Shown: positions 6,861 to 14,274, counted from the first letter of the stretch. The stretch is DNA of 16,275 nucleotides from CAYTRP01 sp964625145 (GCA_964625145.1 CAZVAQ010000081.1:1-16275), one strand, 5' to 3'. Numbers and translations: made by a program. Notes: generated by a model from the sequence alone, not told the origin.

Positions 6861-6920
6861 CCTTCGCGGGACCTGGAGGAAAAGCGAAGGCAGGGCGGGC
6901 CAGCCGGAAAACCGGGGCCC
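6861..6920 (-). promoter_or_regulatory. Structured 5' leader of rpsF, candidate S6:S18 autoregulatory element
   Basis: Two hairpins lie between the upstream gene and the rpsF ribosome binding site. In transcript order, hairpin A (6920-6897) has outer arms GGGCC/GGCCC, inner arms CCGG/CCGG, loop TTTT and a two-base bulge on the 3' side. Hairpin B (6890-6861) has arms CCTTCGC/GCGAAGG with a 16-base loop. An alternative pairing of GGGC with GCCC just 5' of hairpin A would compete with it. Known: many bacteria repress rpsF operons by binding the S6:S18 dimer to a leader hairpin with a CCG bulge. I do not see an unambiguous copy of that motif, so the assignment is inference. TTGACG at 6962-6957 could be a -35 box, but no good -10 box follows. 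Confidence 0.4.
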
Positions 6921-6975
6921 AAAAGCCCGGGGAGTAGGGAGGGCGGGGTGCCGTTGCGTCAAATGGTTTTTCACA

Positions 6976-7018
6976 GGTTTTGAGGCTCTCCAAGGGGGCA
7001 GGAGGTGGCCTCAAAACC
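6976..7018 (-). terminator. Large inverted repeat after the small membrane-protein gene, possible terminator
   Basis: Perfect 11-bp arms GGTTTTGAGGC (6976-6986) and GCCTCAAAACC (7008-7018) enclose 21 bases that can add a further CTCC/GGAG pairing. It begins 6 bases after the stop codon of the gene at 7024-7443 and before the rpsF leader, which fits transcription termination. There is no U-tract directly after the stem on the minus strand, so it may be a weak or Rho-assisted terminator, or an mRNA 3'-end stabiliser. Confidence 0.45.
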
Positions 7019-7023
7019 GAAGG

Positions 7024-7443
7024 TCATTGGTGCTGGTGGCCGTAGTGGGGGTCGCTGGGCGGGCGCCCGAAGGCATCCAGCAAGCTGGCGGCCGGGTTGA
7101 GTGGTGGCTGGATGGGCCGCGCACCGGATGGCTGGCTGCCGTCCAGGACCATCTGTGGAGTCACCGTTGTGTTTAGGCCCGGGGTTGTCTGGACGCTCAC
7201 GGGAACGGGCTGCGGGCTGGCCGCCATGCCGGCCCTGGATTCGTCGACGGCGGAGCGGCCAAGGCCAAAGCCCACGAGGCCTCCCAGCAGAATGCCCCCA
7301 CACAGGGCGGCTATGATGTGTTTCCCTTGCCAGGACGTGCCCGGTCCGGACGGGGCGTGGTGTTCATTGCGGAGGGTGCCAACTTGCCGGCCGGAGGCTT
7401 GCGCACTGGCGTTCCTGCTCTTCCGGGCTCTGGAGGGTGACAT
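7024..7443 (-). CDS. Small single-pass membrane protein of unknown function
   Basis: A 139-residue predicted protein that I do not recognise. It has a basic, Ser/Ala-rich N-terminus (residues 1-40), one hydrophobic Gly-rich segment KHIIAALCGGILLGGLVGFG (about 41-60) that looks like a transmembrane helix, and a Pro/Ser/Gln-rich C-terminal region with HYGHQHQ at the very end. By the positive-inside rule the N-terminus would be cytoplasmic and the C-terminal part periplasmic. AGGAA five bases before the ATG at 7443 supports translation. It lies 87 bases downstream of the hybrid kinase gene on the same strand and may be co-transcribed with it. An inverted repeat follows its stop codon. The low-complexity composition means it could still be a chance reading frame. 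Confidence 0.55.
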   Translation of the reverse strand: MSPSRARKSRNASAQASGRQVGTLRNEHHAPSGPGTSWQGKHIIAALCGGILLGGLVGFGLGRSAVDESRAGMAASPQPVPVSVQTTPGLNTTVTPQMVLDGSQPSGARPIQPPLNPAASLLDAFGRPPSDPHYGHQHQ

Positions 7444-7530
7444 GGCTTTCCTTTGGTCGCAGTGTGGTTGGTTGCCGTGAAGCGCATCGCCGCCTACGGC
7501 ATGTGCAAGCCGGGCTGGGTAGTACCGGGC

Positions 7531-9585
7531 TCACTCGTTCAGTACGGCTTGTACCTTTGCCGAGAGGGCCTGGATTCCGAAGGGTTTCTGGATGAAGTTG
7601 TATCCTTCCTCGATGACGCCCTGTTTGGCAATTGCGGTGGGACTGTAGCCTGACATGTAGAGGACTTTGAGCCCGGGGGAGATTGCCATCAGCTTTGTGG
7701 CAAGAGCCCGGCCACTCATCTCCGGCATGACCAGATCGGTCAGCAGAAGATCTATTGGCCCCTTGTGTTGGCTCGCGATGCGGATGGCTTCTGTGGGCCG
7801 ATGGGAGGCAAGGACCCGAAACCCGAGATTGGTGAGGACTCTCTCGCAAAGCTTGAGGATTGGCGGTTCGTCCTCGACGACGAGGATGGTCTCCCCATTT
7901 CCCCGGCTGGTCCTCTCCTCCGTTCGCGTGATGGGGCGGACGGATTCTCCGGTTTGGCGGGGAAAGTGCACGAAGAAGGCGCTGCCCTCCCCCACCTGCG
8001 ACTCGACGTGGAGGAAGCCGTTGTTTTGGCGCACGATGCCATAGACGGTGGGAAGTCCGAGGCCCGACCCCTTGCCAAAACCTTTTGTCGTGAAGAAGGG
8101 CTCGTAGAGACGTGCAATGATATCGGCATCCATGCCGCAGCCATTGTCGCGAACAGTGATCCTGACGAAGTGGCCCGGCAGAAAGCCCGGGTTGGCGCGA
8201 CATTGTTCGTCAGATACCTTGATGCTGTCCGTCTCGATGGTGATCTTGCCAATTCCGCCGATAGCGTCGCGTGCGTTGATGGCGAGGTTGACGATGATCT
8301 GATCGAGTTGCGAGGGATCGATGCGGATATAGCCGGCATTCCTGCCGGTGCGGCAATCGAGCTCGATGTCCTCTCCAATTAGTCGTCGAAGCATCTTGAG
8401 CATGCCGACGATCGCCTCGTTGGGGTCGATGACTTGTGGAGAGATGGGTTGTCGGCGTGCGAAAGCCAATAGTTGACGGGTGATGTCATTGGACTTGAGG
8501 GCCGCCTGGCGTATCTCCTCGAGGTTGTGATAGATTGGATCCGCTGGATCAACGTCTCCCATGCAGAGTTCCGTGAAGCCGAGTATGACACTGAGGATGT
8601 TGTTGAAGTCATGGGCGACACCACCGGCCAGTTGCCCGACCGATTCCATCTTCTGTGCCTGTGCCAACTGCTGCTGCAGGCGGTCGCGCTCGGCCTCTGC
8701 GATGAGCCGGTCGGAGATGTCCTGGATCGTGGCAAAGACCAGCGGGGGTTGTCCTTCCCTGCGGACGATGCGTCCGACGGTGCGCACATGAAGTGCCGTG
8801 CCGTCCTTGCGGAGGATCCTGTATTCGTAAGGCGGCAACACATCCTCTCCGCTTGCCAGCGCCGAATCCAGCCATGCGTCGATCCGGACGGCATCCTCGG
8901 GGTGATGGATTTGCTTCATCACAAGATCCGCGGTGATGGCTTCCGACTTTTCATATCCGACCATCTCATAGAGCGGCTCAGACCATGTAACCTCGCCGCT
9001 TCCGGTATCCCATGAGAAGTCCCCCATGCGGGCGAGGCGCTGTGCTGCCAGCAGGCGTTCCTGGCTTTCGCGCAGGGCCTGTTCCGCCTGGTTGCGCGCC
9101 TTGATTTCCTGCTCGGACTCAAGGACCTTTTGCTCAAGCTTGCGCACTAGCCGCTCGTTGTAGAGCTTGAGGGCCTCTTCCTCCTCGACGGGTTCGGCGG
9201 GGGTTTCTTCCGTTCCACGGTTCTCAGCCAACAGATCGTCGACGGCAGCGAGAAGGACATCCGGTTCGCAGGGCTTTTCGATGAAGCGATTGGCACCGAT
9301 CTTCAGGGCGAAGGCCTCGTCCTGCCGACCGGTGTAGGTGGCGGTGTAGATGATGAAGGGAATGGTGCGCAGGGCATCGTCAGTCTTGACGATGCGGCAG
9401 AACTGAAAGCCATCCATGACGGGCATGAGGATATCACTGATGATGATATCCACCTTCTCGTGCTTGAGGACCTCCAGGGCATCGGCCCCGTTGTTCTTGG
9501 AGATGGGCTGATGCCCCCTCGCCTTGAAAAGCGACTCCAAGAGGTAGCAATTGTCAGGACGGTCGTCGACGATGAGGATCTTCAC
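7531..9585 (-). CDS. Hybrid sensor histidine kinase, REC-PAS-HisKA-HATPase-REC
   Basis: A 684-residue cytoplasmic kinase with no transmembrane segment. Domains in order: receiver 1 (residues 1-122, acidic D7/D8, phospho-acceptor Asp51 in SDILMP, Lys104); a Glu-rich coiled coil (about 135-178); a PAS domain with PAC-like end (about 182-298, FATIQDISDR); a dimerisation/phosphoacceptor region with His325 in AGGVAHDFNN; a HATPase domain with N-box NLAINARDAI (434-442), DNGCGM (480-485), EPFFTTKGFGKGSGLGL; and receiver 2 (about 566-684, Asp617 in TDLVMP, Lys667). The H-box HDFNN type is typical of PAS-linked hybrid kinases. The GTG start at 9585 overlaps the preceding TGA (GTGA), with GGAG 8 bases upstream, so translation is probably coupled to the upstream receiver gene. 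The N-terminal receiver probably takes phosphate from the upstream kinase and controls this kinase. Confidence 0.95.
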   Translation of the reverse strand: MKILIVDDRPDNCYLLESLFKARGHQPISKNNGADALEVLKHEKVDIIISDILMPVMDGFQFCRIVKTDDALRTIPFIIYTATYTGRQDEAFALKIGANRFIEKPCEPDVLLAAVDDLLAENRGTEETPAEPVEEEEALKLYNERLVRKLEQKVLESEQEIKARNQAEQALRESQERLLAAQRLARMGDFSWDTGSGEVTWSEPLYEMVGYEKSEAITADLVMKQIHHPEDAVRIDAWLDSALASGEDVLPPYEYRILRKDGTALHVRTVGRIVRREGQPPLVFATIQDISDRLIAEAERDRLQQQLAQAQKMESVGQLAGGVAHDFNNILSVILGFTELCMGDVDPADPIYHNLEEIRQAALKSNDITRQLLAFARRQPISPQVIDPNEAIVGMLKMLRRLIGEDIELDCRTGRNAGYIRIDPSQLDQIIVNLAINARDAIGGIGKITIETDSIKVSDEQCRANPGFLPGHFVRITVRDNGCGMDADIIARLYEPFFTTKGFGKGSGLGLPTVYGIVRQNNGFLHVESQVGEGSAFFVHFPRQTGESVRPITRTEERTSRGNGETILVVEDEPPILKLCERVLTNLGFRVLASHRPTEAIRIASQHKGPIDLLLTDLVMPEMSGRALATKLMAISPGLKVLYMSGYSPTAIAKQGVIEEGYNFIQKPFGIQALSAKVQAVLNE

Positions 9586-9980
9586 TGCGTGGGCTCCGTT
9601 TGCGAATCCGGCCCTGACCCAATGTGCTGGATGATCTCCTGGACGAAGGTGTCTGGGTTGATGGGCTTTTCGATGAAGCCGGTGGCGCCTGCCTGGAGGA
9701 TGCGCTCGCGATCGCCAACCATCGCGTAGGATGTGACGGCGATGATCGGCACGGATTGCAGCTCGGGATGTTGCTTCAAGGCAGCGGCCACGGCGTAGCC
9801 ATCCATTTCGGGAAGCTGGATATCGAGCAGGATGGCGCTGGGTTTCAGGTCGAGGGCTTCCTGGATGCCCAGCCTGCCATTGTCCGCGATGTGCACGGAG
9901 AATCCCTTCGCCTCCAACAGAAAGCGCATCAGGTAGGCGTTTTGCGGATTATCCTCGATGATCAGCAGATTGGTGCTCAT
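9582..9980 (-). CDS. Single-domain response regulator (DivK-like receiver)
   Basis: A 132-residue stand-alone receiver: acidic pair E9/D10 in LLIIEDNPQN, phospho-acceptor Asp53 in LLDIQLPEMDGY, Thr/Ser switch region AVTSYAM, and Lys105 in FIEKPINP. The DNP and DIQLPEMDG signatures and the lack of an output domain place it among DivK/CheY-type phosphotransfer or docking proteins. The ATG at 9980 is chosen because GGGAG lies seven bases upstream and it overlaps the stop of the upstream kinase by 4 bases (ATGA). An upstream in-frame start would run through the kinase gene. Its stop overlaps the start of the downstream hybrid kinase. It probably shuttles phosphate between the two kinases or to a target encoded elsewhere. 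Confidence 0.94.
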   Translation of the reverse strand: MSTNLLIIEDNPQNAYLMRFLLEAKGFSVHIADNGRLGIQEALDLKPSAILLDIQLPEMDGYAVAAALKQHPELQSVPIIAVTSYAMVGDRERILQAGATGFIEKPINPDTFVQEIIQHIGSGPDSQTEPTQ

Positions 9981-11707
9981 GTCGATTCTCCCGAGTTGGC
10001 TGGCAGCCGGACGGTGAAGGTGCTGCCGCGTTCCCACTCGCTGACGACTCCGATGCTTCCACCCATCATACCTGCGAGCTTTCTGCAAATAGAAAGACCC
10101 AGTCCGGTGCCCTCGTGCCTGCGGGAGAGGCCGCTGTCGATCTGGTGGAAGGGTCGAAAAAGGCCGGACATGTGTTGAGGCTGGATGCCGATGCCGGTAT
10201 CCGACACGGCGAAGACATACTCCGCGTCATCGGTGTGACAATCAAGCCGCACGCTTCCCGATTCGGTGAACTTGATGGCGTTGGTCATCAGGTTCAGGAG
10301 GATCTGCTCGAATCGCCTTTGGTCGGCCGTGATGTGGCCGATCTCCGGCGCGATGTTCACTTCGAGCGTGATGTCCTTCTTCTCGGCGAGTGGCTTGACG
10401 ATGGTGACGACCTTCTCGATGGACGGCCTGAGGTCAAACTCGGAGATGGCCAGGTTGAGCTGGCCCGCCTCGATCTTCGAGATGTCGAGCACATCGTTGA
10501 TGAGCGCGAGCAGATGCCGGGCACTGGTTTGCACCATCTGCATCTGCTTCTTCTGCTCGTCGTTCAGGGGGCCGGGGAGTTCCTGCAGCAGGATCCCCGT
10601 GAAGCCGATGATGGAGTTGAGGGGCGTGCGCAGTTCATGACTCATGGTGGCGAGGAAGGCGGACTTGAGATTGTCGGCCTCCTGGGCGCGTTCCATCGCC
10701 GTGGCCAGCTCGGCAGTCCGTTCCACGATGCGCTGTTCCATCTCCTGGTTTGCTTGGCGGAGTTGGCGGGTACGGACATTCACCTGGCGCTTCAGGACAA
10801 GGCTGGCACCAAGGGAGACGAGCAACACCGTGACGGCGACGATGCCGAGGCGATAGACCCAGTCTGGCAGGTTGAATTTGACGTCCTGTTCGCTCCACCG
10901 CTTGAGAGATTGGTAGTAGATGGAAGCAGGATTGGCCTTGAGATCGGTGAGTTGCCGGTCAATGGCCGCAAAGAGTTCCGGCCTGCCTTCCGGCGGCCCG
11001 GCGAAGCATAGGTTTGTGGGGAAGAAGATGACGGAGGTGTCCTCCAGGCCGTACTTTGGCGCGTGGATCAGTCCGTGCAGGCGATTGGTGATGGCGGCGT
11101 CCGCTTCACCGGTCTGGACCATCTCAAAGCAGCGTTCATAGTCCGGCAGCGGGATGAGCTTGGTCTTGACGCCGAACCCGTCGACGAGGCGAACGAAGGC
11201 ATCGTGCTGTACGGATCGCTCCAGGACGGCGATGCGCTTGTCCATGAGGTCCATGACGCTGCGTATGCCGCTGCCGTGTCGGGCAAACACCTGGAACCAG
11301 GAGGCCATGACCGGCACTTCGTGGAAGGTGAATTGCGCCTCGCGCTCGGGAGTGCGGGCGACATCGGGCATCAGGTCGATTTCGCCACGCGCGACGCGAT
11401 CGAGTCCTTCGCCCCAGGAGCCGTGGACATATTCGACTTCCCATCCCTCGCGGCGGGCGATCTCGTTCATGACATCCACGAAGATCCCGGCGGGCTTGCC
11501 CGACTCATCGGTAAAGACCTTCGGGGCATTCTCGTAGATCCCGACGCGGACGCGTTGGCCTTGGGCCGCGGCGGATGTCGCCAGGGCGGCAAGGAGCAAG
11601 GGCGTGAGAAGAAGGACGAGGAAGAAAGAAAAAAGGGGACGCGTCGCGGCCCCTGCAGAGGGGCGCGTTCCATCCGGACCGGGATCGCCTCTCTTATGTA
11701 AACCCAC
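9977..11707 (-). CDS. Transmembrane sensor histidine kinase with periplasmic solute-binding domain
   Basis: A 576-residue sensor. A signal sequence or signal anchor lies at about 25-48 (SFFLVLLLTPLLLAALATSAAA). It is followed by a bacterial solute-binding family 3 domain (about 52-275: RVRVGIYENAPKVFTDESG, GIFVDVMNEIARREGW, GEIDLMPDVART) that should bind a small ligand such as an amino acid. One transmembrane helix follows (about 286-305), then a coiled coil (about 310-345). The HisKA domain has His357 in SHELRTPLNSIIGF. The HATPase has N-box residues N472/N476, DTGIG at 503-507 and GTGLGLSI. There is no receiver domain. The GTG start at 11707 has AAAGG six bases upstream. This is the first gene of a three-gene cluster with 4-base overlaps. 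Binding of a ligand in the periplasm probably controls phosphorylation of the downstream receivers. The architecture resembles BvgS/EvgS-like sensors but with one binding domain. Confidence 0.94.
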   Translation of the reverse strand: MGLHKRGDPGPDGTRPSAGAATRPLFSFFLVLLLTPLLLAALATSAAAQGQRVRVGIYENAPKVFTDESGKPAGIFVDVMNEIARREGWEVEYVHGSWGEGLDRVARGEIDLMPDVARTPEREAQFTFHEVPVMASWFQVFARHGSGIRSVMDLMDKRIAVLERSVQHDAFVRLVDGFGVKTKLIPLPDYERCFEMVQTGEADAAITNRLHGLIHAPKYGLEDTSVIFFPTNLCFAGPPEGRPELFAAIDRQLTDLKANPASIYYQSLKRWSEQDVKFNLPDWVYRLGIVAVTVLLVSLGASLVLKRQVNVRTRQLRQANQEMEQRIVERTAELATAMERAQEADNLKSAFLATMSHELRTPLNSIIGFTGILLQELPGPLNDEQKKQMQMVQTSARHLLALINDVLDISKIEAGQLNLAISEFDLRPSIEKVVTIVKPLAEKKDITLEVNIAPEIGHITADQRRFEQILLNLMTNAIKFTESGSVRLDCHTDDAEYVFAVSDTGIGIQPQHMSGLFRPFHQIDSGLSRRHEGTGLGLSICRKLAGMMGGSIGVVSEWERGSTFTVRLPANSGEST

Positions 11708-11973
11708 CGGGAGCCTTTCATCGAGCTAGCCGGGCGGCGCTCAAATATGCCCGACGGTCACTTCAGTGCTGAATGGTGGCAAGTCAAGACTCTGGCGGGA
11801 GTCGGTTTTGGGCTGATCCAGCCGGTGGGGCCGGTACGGGGAAAGTGGCGCCATTGCCACATTCGGGCTGGCGGACCGGGATCAGGGCTTGTCATCGTCC
11901 CGGGGTGTTCCTAACCTTCGATTCCCTCACACGGTCTGGTGGCCGTAGTCTCCCAACACTTGGCAGGAGAGAA

Positions 11974-12945
11974 ATGGCGATGGCGAATCTGGACAAGCAC
12001 CGGCGGCGTGGCCTGAAATGGGTCATGGCTGGATTGATCACGGCCTTGGGCCTCGGGTCCTTCACACCGGCTGAAGCCGGCCCCGTGGAGGGGACCTTTC
12101 AGTACGGCAAGGACCGGGTGAATGATTTCGTGGACATCTTCCGGTTGCGCGTGGGGGTACCGCGTAGTGGCCGCGGGTACGGCGCCAAGGCCCGGGTGAC
12201 CTCGGCGCTGCAGGCGGGCTTCGTCCACTACAATGGCCACTATCTGGGGTTGGAGAAGCGCGGCGTTGGGATCGTGCGCGAGCGTCGCACGGAGGGGGGC
12301 GTCTCGCTGCTGTACGGTTCCACGAACCAGATGCAGCCGTTGTGGGGGAATGAGTATCTGGAGGGGACAACTCCTTGGACGGATCTGAAGGATCGCAAGA
12401 TCATCCGCAATTTACCGTCATGGGATGACGGACGCTCGCGGTTGTTCTCGCTCGGGGCTGAAGTGGCCACGCCGATCATCGCGGTGGATGCAGGCGTGTA
12501 CCCCGAGGAGGCGCTGGATTTCGTTCTTGGGTTTGTCCTGCTGGATATCTACCGCGACGATGAATTGTTCCTGGAGCAGCGCGATGTGCAGGGGCAGTTT
12601 GTGCCGACGACCCCGCCTGGGCCCGACATGGATGCAGCCACGCGCCGCAAGCAGCAGGAGCTGGACGCGCTGTATGGGGAGAGTCTGCGGCAGCGGATGT
12701 TGGAAGAAGGGCAATTGACGGACGAGGCGCTGGAGGGCTTTAGCGCCGCCGCGCAGGAACGCCTGCGCCGCAGGTACGAGCAGGAGAACACGCAACCGCG
12801 ACCCGCACGCGCGGCCGAGCCCGCAATGTGGAGCTTGGAAGAGGCCGCAGAAGAGGCCGAAGTGAGCGCAGAGCAACTGGAGCAGGCCGTGTCAGAGCCG
12901 ATCGTGACGGAAGAGGCACCGCAGGGGGAAACGCAGGAGCCTTGA
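11974..12945 (+). CDS. Exported protein of unknown function with Glu-rich C-terminus
   Basis: A 323-residue protein that I cannot name. The N-terminus is basic (LDKHRRRGLKW) followed by a hydrophobic core (VMAGLITALGLGSF) and a signal peptidase-like site after AEA at about residue 35, so it is probably secreted. The folded part (about 36-215) has many aromatic/Gly segments such as DIFRLRVGVPRSGRGYGAK and GFVHYNGHYLGLEKRGVGIV. It is strikingly arginine-rich and has no cysteines that suggest a lipoprotein. Residues 230-323 are Gln/Glu/Arg-rich helical, then acidic. AGGAG at 11965-11969 lies 4 bases before the ATG at 11974 and 10 before the ATG at 11980, and either could be used. It is 22 bases upstream of the delta-subunit gene, in the same direction. 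The 266-base upstream region (11708-11973) separates it from the divergent kinase operon. Confidence 0.75.
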   Translation: MAMANLDKHRRRGLKWVMAGLITALGLGSFTPAEAGPVEGTFQYGKDRVNDFVDIFRLRVGVPRSGRGYGAKARVTSALQAGFVHYNGHYLGLEKRGVGIVRERRTEGGVSLLYGSTNQMQPLWGNEYLEGTTPWTDLKDRKIIRNLPSWDDGRSRLFSLGAEVATPIIAVDAGVYPEEALDFVLGFVLLDIYRDDELFLEQRDVQGQFVPTTPPGPDMDAATRRKQQELDALYGESLRQRMLEEGQLTDEALEGFSAAAQERLRRRYEQENTQPRPARAAEPAMWSLEEAAEEAEVSAEQLEQAVSEPIVTEEAPQGETQEP

Positions 12946-12967
12946 CCGGCACCTTGCGGCGCGCGCC

Positions 12968-13867
12968 ATGCCCATCGCCGTTCATTTGGTCCATGGAAAT
13001 GACGAACCGCGCGTGAACGAAGCGCGATATGGGCTGCTGCGCCGTCTTCTCCCCCTCGGCGAGGAGGACGGCGAGGTGGTCGATTTGCGGGGACCGGGCA
13101 ACCAACCGCCGCAATTGGACCGGATGGTGGGGCAGATCATCGAGGAACTGGGCACGATGTCCTTCGTGCCGGACCAAAAGCGCGTGGTGGTGGTGTGGGA
13201 GCTGATGGATTTCCGCACGGGGAAGGAAGGGAGCCTGCGCGCGGCAAAGGCGAAATCGGCCGCCGCCAAAGGCGCCAAGCGCGACCCGGCGGCAATCCTG
13301 GAAGAGTACATTCGCGACTCGGGGACAGATTCGGAGAATGCGCTGATTTTTGTCTTCAACGAAGATGATGACCGAAAGAAGGTCTCGAAGACCAGCGCGC
13401 TCTACCAGATGGTTCAGAGGCTGGGCGAGATCCAGGAGTTCAGCGAGAAGCGGGTGGATTGGGCGCTGGAGGATGCATTGTTTGCACGCCGCACGGACGA
13501 GGCGATTCGGCTGCTGCGCGAGTGGAACGAGAAGAGCAGCAATGCGTTTCGCGTGGTGACGACCCTGAATGGTTTCCTGCAAGTGCTGCTTCAGGCGCGG
13601 CTGGAGATCGAGGCGACTCGGGATGGTCGCAACGCGCGCGGTGCGTTTCAGGTGGAGGGACTGCGGCCATCGCTGGCCTCGGTGCCGGACTTCAAGGCGC
13701 GCAAGTTCCGGCAGATGGCGGCAGACATCAGCCTGTCGCGGTTGCAGGGATGCCTGACGATGCTCAACGACATCCAGAAGGCTTTGTTTCCGACGGGCGA
13801 GGAACTGGTGGTTCCCGACGCGATGGAAATGACCGAGGTGATGTTGGTAAGGCTGCTGGCGAGGTAG
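12968..13867 (+). CDS. holA: Probable DNA polymerase III delta subunit (clamp loader)
   Basis: The delta subunit opens the beta sliding clamp as part of the clamp-loader complex. The 299-residue product is close to the usual length (about 330-345) and follows the family order: an N-terminal Rossmann-like segment VHLVHGNDEPRVNEARYGLL, a segment GTMSFVPDQKRVVVVWE corresponding to the region before the AAA+ lid, SENALIFVFNEDDDRKKVSK (the 'lifv..k.d.rkk' region), a helical middle, and the C-terminal collar-like region ending MTEVMLVRLLAR. Residues 82-107 are a Lys/Ala-rich insertion. Sequence conservation in this family is low, so this rests on architecture and a few motifs and is not certain. 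No strong ribosome binding site is visible, and coupling with the upstream gene 22 bases away may compensate. The stop is TAG. Confidence 0.65.
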   Translation: MPIAVHLVHGNDEPRVNEARYGLLRRLLPLGEEDGEVVDLRGPGNQPPQLDRMVGQIIEELGTMSFVPDQKRVVVVWELMDFRTGKEGSLRAAKAKSAAAKGAKRDPAAILEEYIRDSGTDSENALIFVFNEDDDRKKVSKTSALYQMVQRLGEIQEFSEKRVDWALEDALFARRTDEAIRLLREWNEKSSNAFRVVTTLNGFLQVLLQARLEIEATRDGRNARGAFQVEGLRPSLASVPDFKARKFRQMAADISLSRLQGCLTMLNDIQKALFPTGEELVVPDAMEMTEVMLVRLLAR

Positions 13868-13878
13868 TGAGGAATACG

Positions 13879-14003
13879 GAATTCAGTATTCAGAATAGGA
13901 TAGGCTGGGGGTGTTGTGGTGGAAATGGACGGGACCGCGAGCCCAGTCCAAGAGGACGTGGGCGTCCTGCACTTTCTGACTTCATAATCTGAATTCTGAA
14001 TTG
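13879..14003. repeat. 125-bp segment bounded by imperfect 19-bp inverted repeats, abutting tRNA-Glu
   Basis: GAATTCAGTATTCAGAATA at 13879-13897 and the reverse complement of 13985-14003 (CAATTCAGAATTCAGATTA) match at 16 of 19 positions. Both arms are AT-rich with ATTCAG units, in sharp contrast to the GC-rich surroundings. The inside holds a perfect small hairpin AGGACG-TGGG-CGTCCT (13953-13968) and no coding capacity. The right arm ends 3 bases from the encoded CCA of the tRNA, and the left arm starts 11 bases after the delta-subunit stop. It may be a miniature inverted-repeat element, or a long-range terminator structure for the two converging genes. No target-site duplication was found. 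Confidence 0.5.
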
Positions 14004-14006
14004 AGA

Positions 14007-14084
14007 TGGTATCGGGTACGGGATTTGAACCCGTGTTTGCGCCGTGAAAGGGCGCTGTCCTAGACCAGACTAGACGAACCCGAC
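14007..14084 (-). tRNA. tRNA-Glu (anticodon UUC), CCA encoded
   Basis: The minus strand folds into a full cloverleaf. The acceptor arm is GTCGGGT/ACCCGAT with a G:U closing pair, discriminator A, and an encoded CCA (14007-14009). The D-arm contains TCTAGTCTGGTCTAGGA. The anticodon stem is GCGCC/GGCGC with the loop CTTTCAC. The anticodon TTC lies at 14048-14046, and the T-arm is ACGGG-TTCAAAT-CCCGT. The D-loop CTAG/TAGGAC and CCCTTTCACGG patterns are typical of tRNA-Glu. A possible -35 box TTGACT (14160-14155) lies upstream, with AAAGTG (14137-14132) 17 bases further on. The -10 is poor, so I give this promoter little weight. Confidence 0.95.
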
Positions 14085-14218
14085 ACCGAGAAGCCCGGGG
14101 GTGGCAGGGAGCCTTCCCGCCGGGAGGTCCGCACTTTGGGGATGGCTCGCGCAGAGTCAAGGGGCGTTTGTCGGTTTTTTCGGGGCGGGCATGGCCGGAT
14201 GAGCAACCCCCCAAACAA

Positions 14219-14252
14219 ACATCCCCCGCACAGAGAGTGGTGCGGGGGATGT
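14219..14252 (-). terminator. Rho-independent terminator of the propeller-protein gene
   Basis: A perfect 13-bp inverted repeat (14219-14231 and 14240-14252, arms ACATCCCCCGCAC / GTGCGGGGGATGT in minus orientation) with an 8-base loop. It is followed on the minus strand by TTGTTTG. It lies 22 bases after the TGA at 14275-14277. The GC-rich stem and T-rich trailer fit an intrinsic terminator. Its position after the distal stop, rather than after the TGA at 14725, suggests the whole stretch to 14275 belongs to one transcription unit. Confidence 0.85.
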
Positions 14253-14274
14253 GGGAACTTCATGAGAACGGGCG

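Noticed and set aside
10115..11011. A 298-codon open frame on the plus strand, and a similar one at 3251-4144.
   Set aside because: They lie opposite the sensor kinase and the permease/phosphatase genes, which have clear family motifs. The plus-strand products have no recognisable features.
11788..11803. GACTC-N6-GAGTC upstream of the exported-protein gene, sharing its core with the 1816-1835 palindrome.
   Set aside because: Only 5-bp arms, different spacing and flanks. A match of this size is expected by chance in this window.
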